Source of the DNA: Panopea generosa
Taxonomy: Eukaryota; Mollusca; Bivalvia; Adapedonta; Hiatellidae
NCBI GenBank assembly: GCA_029582155.1
Contig: CM055895.1
Span: 21,741,171-21,805,170, forward strand
DNA length: 64,000 nt
Direction: 5' to 3'
Part shown: positions 20,629-34,900 of the stretch, piece after piece
Layout: each line of letters starts with the position of its first letter
Position numbering within the stretch: position 1 is the stretch's first letter
The notes under the pieces: model-generated
What the model was told of the DNA's origin: nothing
The model's input: the letters and a program-made list of their open reading frames with translations, nothing else
The model's database searches: none
Position numbers and translations under genes: made by a program

Positions 20629-23600
20629 GTAAAATGATAAAACAATTATTTGTCATGTGGCTGAAATTTCACATTCACATGCAGTTCAGTAACTTTAGAA
20701 CTTTACATTACATTAAGATTTTGGATAAGTTAGTGAACACAGGATGAGCTTCTGTGTTCACTTACAATTATGTTCAGATTAGTTGGCTAAGTCTAGTACT
20801 CAAAATGTTTATACTGTATTGCATTTGACCTAATTGTTCAAAACTTACTGAGTGAATTATTGTAGAGTCGAAGTCATTCGCCGATTTGAGACAGACCTAA
20901 GTTCACAGTCATTGTTATTTTCTTGCGACATTGCATAATAGTTTCGAGATTACATCTTTAAACACTGTTACGATAACAGCACCGGTGGTCTATGATTAGT
21001 AGTGCATCCGCCTCACATGCGGAAGGTTGAAGTTCATTCTCCGGGAAGGTCATACCATAGATTTGAAAAATTATATTAGAAGTTTGGCTCAGCATTTAAA
21101 GGATAGTTCTGGTCAGGTCGACCTGGTGTCAGTATAATGTGACTGGGTGAGATATCATACTATGTGTCTACAGCATGACATTTCAGTGTGATAGTGCTTA
21201 AAATACTGTCTCATGTAGACACTGTTGCGATGTGAATGAAAATCTGTTGAAAGCGATGCTTAACACCATACAACAACAATCTTATGGGTCCTCTGCGGCC
21301 AAATGATTTAAGGTGCTGTCGTCTAACGTCCACTTACCATTTTATGCTCAGGTCTTGGGTTTGGGTCTAGCTCAGTCCAAAAACTTAATGAGAGAAAGTT
21401 TGCCAGCTACTTGCGAAAAAACAAGGTTCTACTCAGAATTGTTCTGAGTTTTTTCCCATTACTAGATCAAACCCTCTATTATTAATAAAAATCTTGTAAG
21501 TAGGTAAGCTTATTCTTTTTTATTCATTTTATTATCCCCACCCCAACTCTTATTAACCCATTTACCTAACATACACCATCAAACTGCTAAAATGTGTGTT
21601 ATCATGAATGTGCACAAATTTCTATAAAGTTTGGTTAAATTATTCTTGCTTTATGATTAATTTTTTCAAGAAAAATATTGAATCAGTTTTTTTTCCTGTT
21701 TTTAAGAACATGCTTCTCAGCAGAGAAGTAAATACAATGTTAAATGATTTGAAAGAGTTTGAAAGAGTTTAGACCCTGGTTTGCATCAGCATGGTGTGAA
21801 AAGTAGGACAGTTCAGTCAGTGTAATATTATACTTATCAATTCCTCTTGAAAAATTTAGTTTGACTGCATGTACCAATGAGAAGGAATTTCTCGCATATA
21901 GACGAAATATAGTCCATGTCCAATATCTACTACTATATGAACATACTCCTTTAATGAGTGTTAAGTCAAGTATTCGTGTTGGAATAAGTACTTTAAGTAT
22001 TTCAACACTGCATTTCATGACAGAACATTTCACATTGAGAAAAAACACATAAAAACATCCCACACAAAGGTTCATAACTTAAAAAAAACACACACTTTAA
22101 AAAAAACATTCAACCATTTCTATAATGTTTCTTTCGATAAAGGGAATAAATCAGTATTTTTCTAAATCTAAAATTGGTAAAAAGCATTTTTCCCCCAATA
22201 TATCAGGTCTAAATATACTCACTGACCCTGTATTGCAAAAGGATATCTATTTAAACAAGCCAAAAATTTTATATTGAAAAGGGTTTCCTAACTTAGACCA
22301 ACTGCCTAGGTTAGACTAAAACAAAATACCCGCTTAAAATTGCATTGTATTTTGTGACATATAAGTTGAGTGACATGATAACATTTTGATTTCAGTTTGA
22401 TTCATCATGCAGGTTTACACTTAGTAAAAAAAGTTTCATGTTAGAAAGAGTCTGAATGACGATGTAATGGTTGTCAAGCAGTATTAAACACTGTCTATTT
22501 TTGGAATGGATATATGTTTCAAGAATACCATTCCAATCTAAATATCAATTTTAGAGCTGTTCCGATATACTGGTATATTGGTTTATTGTGGTTTGTTTAT
22601 GAGCAATATGCATATTCTATCAGCAAGGTCCGTATCAGCCATACCACAATACAGTCATAGGTTATGTATAATTCAATATTCTTTGAAATAAAACAATATT
22701 AAATCCATTCAAATAAGAGAGGTTTCGATCTGATACTTGTGTACTGGTATGTGTAGCCACATAAATTGTGTTAACGTCATTGATGACGTCAGCAGTTTTT
22801 GCCTTCTCGCACTCTTATCTACCAGTATACAACTTGTAGCAAGTGTTTTACACGTAAGTAGAGAATTTGTTACTTTAAACATATTTTATTACTCAAATAC
22901 ATCCTTGCATGGAGATTCTAATATATGTATACGGAAGTTAAATTATTTATAACTCTGAGACACTGTTTCAATGGCGCTTTGACTAATTTATATATAAGAT
23001 ATAACAAGTTTACTACACGTCAAAAATCAGTTGACTCACCTTGAATTTTCAGCGTAGAAAATAATAGAAATAGCACCTGCCAAATATATAATAGGCAGTT
23101 AAGTGCCGTAATGAAGTGTGTAGATCAAGTTGAAAGTGGCACCGTCGTTGATCATAGAACCATAATGGTGATACAAGAGTATAATGCCAGAATGTGAACC
23201 CAAAGGTCCCAGGTTCAAACCCTGCACCATCCAGCTATCTAGGGGCGGATTTGTGGTGCAGTGGTAGAACGCCGGACTACTGACCTGAAGGTCCTGAGTT
23301 CGAATCCTGTCAGAGACGGATGTTTGTTTCGGGTCATACATAAATAATGACGTTGACATTTACCCGTAAAAGTACACGTAGATATATTTCAAACCAAAAA
23401 AATTTAAATACTTTTACTTGTACGCCTACTTGTAGCCACATATACCAGTACACTTACAAATATCAAATTGAAACCTCTCTATTATCAAATATCGAGATAT
23501 CAGACAAACAGCCTTTTTTTTCATATTTTATTTCTGCAGAGCTCACACTGTCGTCGATTTGCGATAAAAGATAAGATATATCAACGACATTTACAAGTAA

Positions 23601-26600
23601 ATGAAACAAAGATTTCGGATAAAAGGTTGTCTCAATATCTTGTAAATAAGAAAACATCATTGAATAAATGATTGAACAGTTAAAATAGTTTATTTACATT
23701 TATAAAACAATTTCCTCCTTTGTTTGTTACATTGAATTGCCAGGACGTTGATCTTCTTAATTGGTTGCACTAAAAGCTCCATTTATGTTTCTGGCAATGC
23801 TGGGATATTTTAGATTTTTTTTTAACCCTGCATGTAGAGCTAGTATCTGTTCAAGAGGCCTGACTTCTGCATTTCAAATGTTAAATAATTATGTTTCTAC
23901 GAATACTAAATCTAAGTAAATAAAAACCCGTTTGAAATTCAAACTTTAATTTTAATTTGCATTTAAAAATAAAAAAATAAAGAAAATTGGAAAAAATAAA
24001 AACAAACAATAAACTGTTTTGCAGTAACATAGTCTATTTATAAACACCAGGTAGAGCTAGTATCAGTTCTAGTCTCTAGAGCTCCGACTTCGCATTTCAA
24101 TATGTGTATATGAATTCTAAATGCATTAATAAAACTCCATTTGGCATTCAAGCTTTAATTCTAATTTGCATATGAAAATAAAAGGAAATTGAAAACAAAT
24201 AAAAAAACATTTAAAACAAACAATAAACTTTTATGCGTTACCGACAAAATACAAAACTATTTGCCATTGGATATTGTGTATTTTAAATCAATGAGATTTA
24301 CAAGGTAAGATTGATTTCTAGTGTTAAACAGCATATCATATCATATCGTATTGCGTATCAGCCTACCCATATTGAGGTACATATTGTATTGGAAGTGTCC
24401 TGGCAATCGATTTTGTCACGTTTTGGTGGATTTGACATACCAAACCATTCTAGTTTTATTTATTTATGGTACTGATATGCTTTTAATCCATTTAAAAATA
24501 TATTTAATTTTTAAGGCATTTATAGCATTTTTTCCCTGATATACTCCCTTTAAAATCTAAAAATTAATTTGACTTAACTCAGAACTCGTCATATATAACC
24601 AATGCTTATCGGTACCATACACAATTAAAGAACATAGAATTGTCATACAGTGTCTGTATTTTATTTAACTTGAACAGATCAGCACAGTGCATCAATTACA
24701 TTCACAATTTGAAGGCAACTTTTGCTGTTCAACATGGTGAGGACTTATTTGAAATACTCGGTATCAGATATATTTAATGATGGCAGATAATACACATTCA
24801 TGTGAAAATGAGTGTTCTCACGTTTGAGATCAATTTATCATGCAATACATATGATTTTATCATCAATCAGTGTATGCAACATAAAAATAATTGTCTTAGG
24901 GCTCCTTAGAGACATGCACTATGTCACACTAATGACCTGTGTGTTGAAAATGGTGTTGAATCCCATTGAAAACAACACTACAAAGTTACTCGTCCATGCC
25001 AAGCTGTCACATTATAATGTATTTTAAAGAGGCCAGTGACCTGACTGTTTATGAATTGTGGTCATTAACACACATCTGAAATTTATTTGTTTGCTAGTCA
25101 CATTGAGGAAGTTGAAATATTTATAAAATAGAAATTTTTCTCTCACACAATAACCTTTGGTCAAATTTTCATTTGTTTCATTTCGAGCAAAGACTCACAT
25201 GTGAGCTTTTGTGATTGTCCTGTATCCGTCCATCCATAGTTAACTTTTGTTTCAAATGACTTGTTCTCTGAAACTGCATGACATATTTTGTATGAAGCAT
25301 TCTTATATGAAATTCTCTCAAGTTAGTTTAAATCATGACCGGGGTCAAACTTTTTTTTTTATTTCAGTCACCAAAAATATGGTGACCCATTTAATCACCC
25401 CGTAATAGGTCTGTGGGGGTCGGGGTGGGCCATCCCCCACCAAACCGTACAAATAATTTACATGCATGTTTTTAAATATATTTTGTAAGTATGTATAACA
25501 TGGAGCATATAAAAACCACAAAAAAACAATGCATATTATACAAGCTATATAAATGGGGAGTTTTTCTATGTCATTACAATTATATAGAGGATCTCCACCA
25601 AAAAGATTGATTTTAACATTATTTTTAACATGATATAGTTCTAAATTAATCAAAGACAAAAGTAGTTAGAAGAATAAGATATAATTATATTAAGAATAAA
25701 TGATCAAGACAAACAAAAATTATTACAGAGATCTTTTCAATTCATACATTTGACTTTTCAACATGCAAAAGTAACGACATTTTTTCCCCGAAAACCCAGC
25801 CTTTAATATCACAAATAAAAGAATTATTATACCAAGTTTTATTTCTACCAGGTATTCCAAACGGTTTAACAATACAAATTATATAATAAAAAATTACAGT
25901 ACAAAAAATAGCAATAAAAAAAAAAAGGCAAAATATTTCTTTTGGAGATGTGACTTTGCTTTTTCAGGTGAGAACCAAAAAAAGGAAAAGAGAAACAACA
26001 GGGAACACATTTGGCAGTTTGTTTAAACATATTTCATTTAAATAATGATTGGTCTAGGCAACAGTTACGAGTAACAGTTGACCCTGTTAATTTTATTTTT
26101 TTTTTAAAAACCAAAACAAAACAAGCAAAAGGAATTCAATTAAGTAACAATATTACTACAATAAAGATTCATATGCATTCCAGTATTTTTCAAATTTGAC
26201 TAATGTATCTTTTTTTTTTGCATTTAATTTTTCAATTTGGTATAAATATTTTATTTGTGGTTTGTAATTGTTGAAAACTGGTTGTCTTCCATCTAACTTG
26301 CACTTATAAATGTAATATTTTGCATGTAGTATTAATTTATTTAGAACACTGTCATATTTAATTGACCCAAAGATAATATCTTGCACAGACCATTTTGGTT
26401 GAACGTTTATATTTTTGTCAGTGCATAGAGTTTCAAAATTAGCCCAAAATGTTTTTGTATATTTACACTCCCAAAAAAGATGCGTAATATTTTCTATATG
26501 CTGTTTACAAAAAGTGCAAGAACTATCGTCTTTTATCTTCATTTTTGTCAATAAATAATTTGTAGCAGTAATTCCATTGTAGCTTGGTGTCTTTAGTGCA

Positions 26601-29600
26601 ACTAAATGGTATTTTAAATAATTTATTCCATTCCTTATCTATATTTAGTCCGTATTGATTCCATTTAGAAATGGATGTTGGTAATACACTGGACCTATTA
26701 AGTACATCATAGATAACTCGACAACCTTTCTTTGTACTTGTTATAACAGAAACTATAAGTGGGCTGACAGGATTTTCTAGTTTTATTGCTAGGTGAGTAA
26801 ACTTAAGAGTTTTAAGGTAAGTACGTACTGCGGCAATCATGCCTTCATATTCTATAAAATTTGAATTAACAGGAAATTTTTCTTTAAATGATCTAAAGGA
26901 CAGAAGATTACTGTTTTCATTTATCAGATCATTGATCATTATTATGCCTTTATCATACCATCTTTTGTAAAAAACACTTGACCTTCCTATCTTAAGGTTA
27001 TTGTTGTACCATAAAGGTTGAGTTAAAAATTGTTTCCATGACAATGGTTTTGTAACAGATATTAATAAATTAAGACTTTCATAAACATCTTTCCAGAACA
27101 GATTGCCTATTTTATGTAAATTATTGTTCATAAAATCATTACCAAAGATTAACATCTTTGTGGTAAAGGGATACATTTGTTCATGGATTTTCATACATTT
27201 TTTTCCATCAAATAAAAGTCGTCTTATCCAAGTTAGTTTCAAAGAACATATGAACTGTTTAATATTAATCATTCTAAGTCCCCCATATTCATAACTTTGA
27301 GTAACAACATTTCTTTTTTTTTTGTCTGGGTAATTGTTCCATAGAAAATTAAAACACATATTTTGTAACAGTTTAACTTGATCTTCAGGCGGATTTGGTA
27401 ATGAAGAAAATAGATGATTAAGTTTCGGTAAAGCTAAACTTTTTAAAACCGTTATCTTTCCAAAAGGAGTGAGTATTCTTTTGGACCATGAACGTAACAA
27501 TAATTTAATTTCATTAATTTTTTTTTCATAATTTAATTTGATCATACTGTCTAAATTAGTAGACATAGTAATTCCAAGGACTATAAAATCTCCCTGATCC
27601 CAATTTAGTTCTACTTCCGTACATAATTTAACATCTGAACCTGTCTTTTTCCCAAACCATATAATTCTAGTTTTTTCAACATTAACCTTAATACCTGAGA
27701 TTTCAGCATAAAATTTTAAAACTTTAAGAGCATGTTTAAGTGACTGTTCTGTACCATCTAATATAAGTGAGGTGTCATCTGCATATTGTGAAATAATGTA
27801 TTCAGTGTCGCCTACTTGAACTCCTTTTGTGTTTTTATTTGTCCTGACCAGTACAGCCAATATTTCCACACACAAGAGAAAGATATATGGGGAGAGTGGA
27901 TCACCTTGGTCGGCAGCCTCTGTAAATAGAGAACCAATCTGACAGATGACCATTTACTGTTAAGCATGATTTAATATCAGTATAAAATAATTTAATCCAT
28001 TTTTTAAAACTATGGCCAAAATTAAAAAACGTTAAAACCTCCTCAATAAACGACCATGAGATAGTATCAAATGCTTTTTCAAAATCAGCAATAACCAATA
28101 ACCCTGGTATATCATTTTTTTCTGTGTAATAAAAGATATCATAGATAGTGCGAGTGTTTTTCGCCAATATATCTTCCTTCCAAAAATCCTGTCTGATCAT
28201 TTATAACACTTGGTAGTACCTTTTTTAGATGCTGTGCAATACAGGCAGAAACTAATTTATAAGAACAATTTAATAAAGAAATAGGCCTCCAATTTTTTAA
28301 AAACTGTCTGTCTTTATTAGCTTTGGGAATACATGTAATATTAATACCTTCTTTTTGTGTAATTGAAAGTTCTCCTTTCAATAAAACGTAGTTTATGGAC
28401 CTCAAGAGAAAAACACCTATATCAATCCAAAAGAATTTATAAAATTCCATTGTAAAACCACCAGAGCCAGGACTTTTAAGATTTTTTGCCCTTTTTAAAC
28501 AAAGCAATAGTTCTGGTAATTCAAGAGGGCCTTCTAATGTGAATTGTGGTTCTTGGGTAAGTTTAGGTATGTGAAAATCTTTAAACAATGTATTCAGATT
28601 GCTATTTGTAACTCACTGCCCGGTTTGTGGGCATATAATGATTGATAAAAAATCCTTGCTTCTTTCAAAATTAATTCAAAACTTTGCCTTCATTTGATAT
28701 TAGCGAAGGTATACATTTACTTACAAAGTTTCTATTTTCTAGATTACAAAAACAATTTGTAACCTTTTCCCCTTCATCTAACCATTTAGCTTTTGATCTT
28801 ATCTTAATGCCCTCTAATTTTTTTTGTCTTAATTCAAACAGACTTTTTTTTTTTATTTTCTAAACTAACTAAATTATTATCTAATTGTTTTTCAAGTCTT
28901 TCAATTTCTTTTAGAAGTTTAGACTCAGTTTGATTTTCTTGTTTTTTAAGAAAAGATGAATATGATATTGTTTTACCCCGGATTTCCAATAGTTACATTT
29001 CAAAAAAAAGTTGATCGTTAATATCTAGCATCAAATCTTTACAAGGTATGTCACAAATTTGTACATTTAAATTTTGATCTCTTGTTGCGTATTGAAGTTT
29101 TGTATTATCAATTACTTTTTTAATTTCGTCTACATAGGTTTTATCTTTTAAAAGCGAGTTATTAAATTTCCAATATGAACGTCCTTTTTTAAATTTCCCA
29201 AAAGTAAATGTTAAAGTAATTATTGAATGATCTGTTCGGTACCCCGGTAAAATATTGCTATCCTCAATGTCAGTAAGTAAATGCTTCGAAATCAGAAAAA
29301 AATCTAATCTGGCCATTTTATTTGTATTTAGACGTCTCCAAGTAAACTCTCTCTTATTAAGTTCTCTCCAGCAGTCTGTCAAATTACATTCATTAATAAT
29401 ACTTAAAACATTTTCCCTAGCTTTAGGATTATTGATATTTACATAATTATGTGTATCTATTTGGGGATTGAGAACTAGGTTAAAGTCTCCTGCTAAGATT
29501 GTATCATTTCCATATCTATCAATGTCTTGTTTAACCCCTGTATAAAACTCGGGTTTATCTTTGTTTGGTCCATAAATATTTATTAAAGTCATCCTTTTCT

Positions 29601-31030
29601 TATTAATTGTTATATCTAAAATCAGTTTATTACCATCTATATCACCTTCAGTTTTATGTATTTGTATTCAAAATTATTATTAAATAGAATTGCAACCCCC
29701 CTAGATTGACTGTTAAAATTATTAAAAAAACATTCATGACCCCACTGCGCTCGTATATAATTTTCATCTTTGTTGACAAAATGTGTATCTTGTAAAAAAT
29801 AGACAGAATATGATTTTTGCTTCAAAAAATGGAAAACATCTATACGTTTGTTTCTATCACCAAGGCCTTGGACGTTAACTGAAATAAAGGTTACCTTATC
29901 AGTCATTATTTATAAAACTGTATCTATACATTGGCTGTCTGGTCAGACGTAAACTGTATATTCTGTATAACTGTTTTTTATCCATACCGGCACAGTATAT
30001 GGTTTGAAACCTACTAGACATTGTTCCCTGCAACCTGTTCCCACAGAAAAAGCATAAAGTACAAAATAAAAAATACATGAAAATAATAGGGGTTGGGGGC
30101 AGATATTTACATACATAAAAAAGGAGATATTCAAGAATCATTATTTTTTTGTTGTCTCTCCATTACCAAAAAGGGTACTGGAGTATATACAGTATATACA
30201 CGAACCTAACTAAATCTAGTTGTCATTATCTAATAATAGATTAAACATAGTTACAATAATAGATTAAACATAGTTACAATAACAGATTAAACATAGTTAC
30301 AATAGTAGATTAAACATAGTTACAATAATAGATTAAACATAGTTACAATAATAGATTAAACATAGTTACAATAACATGTACAGAAGATCAACATCAATGT
30401 GCATGAGCTATTTTTACACTCCTTCCGAAACATAAAAACAACAACACACTAATGATAATGACTGTATTTAAGGAGAAAAAAAAAAAATTAAAACAAAGGT
30501 TATCATCGACGTTTTATAAAAAAACAAAATTGAGGTCTTATATTAATATCTCAACATATATCGAGTTTATAACTTACTTTTATAGTTACAATGTCAAAGT
30601 ACACTCGAATAAATAACTAATATAGTATTTACATTCACATTTTAGTTAAGAGAAAAAAACAAAACATACACAAAAAAACAAAACATGAAAGTACCGGGTT
30701 CTTTGTACATGCATTTGATCCACCAGAAATATATTTCTGACATCTGTTTCATTTAATCACAGCTGGTTGTCTATAAAAATAAATTGGCAGAGTTTTAATA
30801 TAAAGCTAAGAATACATACTGTACTTCCTATCTGATATTCAATATATGTTTATACACACACATACATACACATATATATTAAAGGGCACTTGGTCCCTTT
30901 TTGCACCAATGGGGCAACATATACATACGTATACACATATACACCCACATATATTTACATATACATCCACATATATATATATACCTATACACACATACAC
31001 ATATGTACATTTACACATATATATGTACAT

Positions 31031-31063
<33 letters not shown>

Positions 31064-31885
31064 ACATACATATACATACATACCCACACATGCATATATC
31101 AATACACAAAAAGGAGGCAACTAATTTCTCAACAACGAAGTTTCCCATTTTTGGGATCTTTCATATATACATACATATAATATATACATTCCTACAGCCG
31201 TCAAAATACGGGCTTACAACATGTAATATTTATCCATAATATCTAATCATAATTATGATCTATTTATAGAAGTCTTTAATATGAGGGCTGCTCTTTAAAG
31301 TTTTAATATGAGCAGCTGACTAAACAAATATTTATATGCTTAATTTATTTTTTATCGGTTTGTTTGAATATATACCAGAGAGTATGAGGTTAAATTAGTT
31401 ATTACTGATTAGGTATTACTAATACATAAATGTTAAACATTTAGACAAAAGAATAAACTTTAATGACAATATCTGGCATAATTTATTATACCCTATATAA
31501 CTAAACATTGAACTATATCCCTGTTAATGTCAATTTATTTTACAAATGCATCAAAACTTATGTTTATATTTGGTCACTGTGCTTATGTATCATAATTGAA
31601 TTCATACTGTGACACAGCTATTTACATGCTGGTTGGTATTTGTATATTAAATCACAGTTAAGGTAGATATACAAACTAGCTTTTACCAGCTAAGACTACT
31701 CGGTAAGTTGCCATGATGCCATTCAACACTAAAGTTCTTGATACCAGTTATATCTGCAAAATATAAACACTGGGCTAAAAAAACTACGTTAAAAACTATA
31801 TCAAAATGACAGCACATTTTTATACATCAATAAAAGTTTACACAGTTTGTCTCAGTCTAATATGATATTAATAAAAAATACATAT

Positions 31886-31925
<40 letters not shown>

Positions 31926-34900
31926 TGTTTGCCAGTAAATAGTTTGATCTAGGTTCCAAAAGTAATTTGTATATTACTACGACTGTTAATAAATGTGTTA
32001 AGTAACAGATGTAACGAATAGACATTACCTTGTCAGCTACAGAAAGGTATATTTTATGAAGGCTAGTAGTTTGTATCACTAACCTTGCTATACGTTGCTT
32101 AAGTTATACATTGCTGGAAAAGCAATGACTTATAATATGGAAGAGTCCCTATAAAAAGTCAACAATTTATTTCTGAGTTGTTCAGTAAAAAATATAAAAA
32201 TAAAGTTTTTAATTTGTATCTTATAGAATTTATAAAACATATCAAAATATACTACCAATCCCTTCCAATAAACATACGGTTGTTTGTCAACTATATTTCT
32301 AATCTTCACACTCACTCACTCCTGGAGCTTATTTAAAAAAAAAATTTAAAATTTTAAAAATCTTCTTCTCCGAAAGTACAAGACCTGGAGTTTTGTTATT
32401 ATGCATGTAACAATATCAACTTATCATTGTCTTTGTTTAAGTGGCGGGTCCTCTGTGGCTGAGTGGTCTAAGGTGCTATCTCATGATCACTTAACTCTTA
32501 CCACTAAGGTTGTAGGTTTGAGTCCCGCTTGCTCCAAAAACTTTATGTGAGAAAGTTTCCAGTTACTTGCGAAAGGGCGGTGGTTCTACTCTGTCTGAGG
32601 TCTTCCTCCACCAATAAAACCATTACCTGAAATGTGTTGAAAATGTAGTTAAACCCCATTCAAAAACAAATAAATTGTTTAAGCCATGACCCTAGGTTCA
32701 AAATTGGCCCTGCCCAGGGACTTATCAGTTTAACATTGGGAAATTTTAATTCAATAATCTTTTCAAGAAGTGACCAGCTAAATTTATTCATATTTAGTAT
32801 AAATGGTTCCTATGAGTGGGGGTTTCGAGTTTGTTCATAGGAAGGGGCTATAAGGATCTATTTGGAAGCAGTAAGGGAACTTTGATTTTTACATAAGAAT
32901 ACTCTGGGAAAACAGGATATTGTGTTTTTCTCATCCATTTTGGTATAATTAATAGTGAAAAAATGTTCTTTTCTTGTTGGCTTCTGAAAAATAATATGCT
33001 AAGTCCCCTTGGCAGAGTCAGTTTGTTAAGTGAAAGGGCTAAAATCTATTGGGTACAGTCAGGGGACTTTGATTTTTATATAGGAATACAATTGGAAAAC
33101 AGTTTGTTTTTTGTCCAGCCTGTTTGTTGTTAAGTGTCACTTTCTTAGTTATATCGCTACCTGAGAGACAGCATTCTGAGCGTTGCAACCCTGGAGTATC
33201 ACGCCGCAGACACCTAGTATGATATCCCGCCCAGTAACATTTTACTGAAAGCAGGCTGACCAGACGTAGAATTATCCTCTTAATGCTGAGCACCAAGTAA
33301 TGACAAATTTTCTTTGGTATGACCAAGCCGGGGATCGAACCCATAGCTACCATATGCAAGGTTTCTGCTCTACTATTAAATCACTGTTGCAGTGACCCAT
33401 CTAATAATTGAAATTCTCTTATGTCTATTGCATAATAATTAACTATGTTTCGGCGAGGATATATTATACTCTTTCATAAAATTGCTATGATCAATACAAC
33501 AGCTGATAAATTAGACTAAATGTCACTCATTGCAGTTAACATTATGTACAATACTATAAACTTAGCTGTTTAACTGATTAAGATTTTATGAACACTAGTA
33601 TATTCGCAAATCTCATTTTCTTTTATCTCAGGAATACAAATCAAAGTTGTTACTCTGCACAATGAAATTCTCTACAAAATAATAATATTTCCAGCAAATT
33701 GTGTTTAAAATTGTTGAGTTATGGTTACACAATTTGTACACTGCAACAATGACAAACTGTATTGAAATTTTACTTTAAACTGCAATGTTTTAATTGAAGA
33801 TCATTTTACATTATACAACATAAGGTAACATACATTTTATTTATAGGAAATCAATCTTTGTCAACTAATTAATCTTTTGTGTGCTATTTTGTCATTACTT
33901 AGTCAGGAGATACAAGAATCCTATCTTTCTATATAAGTCCTAAGTGTTTTGTGGAAGCAGTTGACAGATGAGTCCAACCATAAACTAGTGTAAGGCATGG
34001 AAATCAATCACTAAAATAGGAAAAAGATTCCAAATTCGGGATTGTTCTTGCAAAATAAAAAGTAGTTTGTTTACATCTCTGAGTGTGATGGTTTTGATAC
34101 AATCGCTGTTTTTTTTTTCAATCGCTGTTCTTTAGATTAATGCATACATTTATTGTAGCTAGATCTGGCAAAAAAGTTGTCAATATTGCCAGATGTAAAG
34201 TTGTCAATATTGCCAGATGTAAGGTTGATACTGGAGTGACTGCTAGCCAAGGTCCTACTTCAGCCCAGGGGGAAAAGGCTTTTATATAATTACATGCAAG
34301 ATTAAAAAAATGGAAATGTTTGTTTTTTTAAATTTCACAGTCAACACTGCACTGTTGTTGTTGTAATTTGGCACACTACCTGATTAATGTTAATGCTTTC
34401 AATTGACAAAAAAAAAAATCCAAAAATTTGACATGTGATATATATTAATGGAAGTAAATGCAGTTTGAAAAATAGATGTTAAACTGCAATTGCCAAATAT
34501 TTGAAATTCCGAGGAGGAGCTTGTGAAGTCATTTGCTAGAAATTGTAAACATACGCCCACAAATCTTTTTTCATGATCCAAATAAGATATTACAAAATTA
34601 TAATATCTTGCGGTAGAACAATCTGCACTATCTGTAAAGTTAAAACATATCAGCACACAGACAAGTGAAACAGCTAAAAAGATTTGTATTTAGATATTAA
34701 CATTCACCATCAAAACATTGATATGTACGTTCAATGTATCATTTCAGGAGGTTGACGACCTCTCAAATGTAGGCTGCGGAGAACCAGTTAACAAGAAAGG
34801 AAAATATGCTTCACCATCGACATCTGTTCCAAGTACATTGACTGCTGATGGGGATGATAATCATTTAAACACAGGTGCTTTAAAATCAGATGGAAACAAT

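Larger units (their letters stand above)
25351..29906 (-). mobile_element. L1/Tx1-like LINE, antisense in REXO5 intron 1, inactive
   Basis: Reading right to left there is an apurinic endonuclease domain, a reverse transcriptase and a C-terminal Cys/His motif, then about 800 bp of 3' untranslated sequence ending in an A-run (T-run 25351-25360 on the plus strand). Just before the tail is a hairpin, GTCACCA and TGGTGAC with a 6-base loop (25367-25386). Frames are broken in at least five places, so the copy is dead. ORF1 was not identified to the right of 29906, so the copy may be 5'-truncated or the 5' part has decayed. Confidence 0.85.
20629..34747 (+). other. REXO5: REXO5 intron 1 (14.1 kb)
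   Basis: The largest intron. It contains three or more SINEs, an inverted-repeat element with a nested SINE (22717-23486), a tandem duplication (23832-24240), an antisense LINE (25351-29906), a 23-bp minisatellite, an AC/AT microsatellite, a poly(A) run and remnants of the 1664-3366 element. I see no convincing exon. The stretches 24245-25350, 31100-32440 and 33400-34700 show nothing recognisable beyond AT-rich DNA. Confidence 0.7.

Noticed and set aside
23250-23330. Possible tRNA gene with good A and B boxes
   Set aside because: Flanks do not form an acceptor stem, and similar heads occur in SINEs across the window.
26523-27953. Host gene encoding a 476-residue protein
   Set aside because: It is the reverse transcriptase part of a broken LINE (YADD motif).
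30839-31239. Tyr/Ile/His-rich frames
   Set aside because: AC/AT microsatellite.
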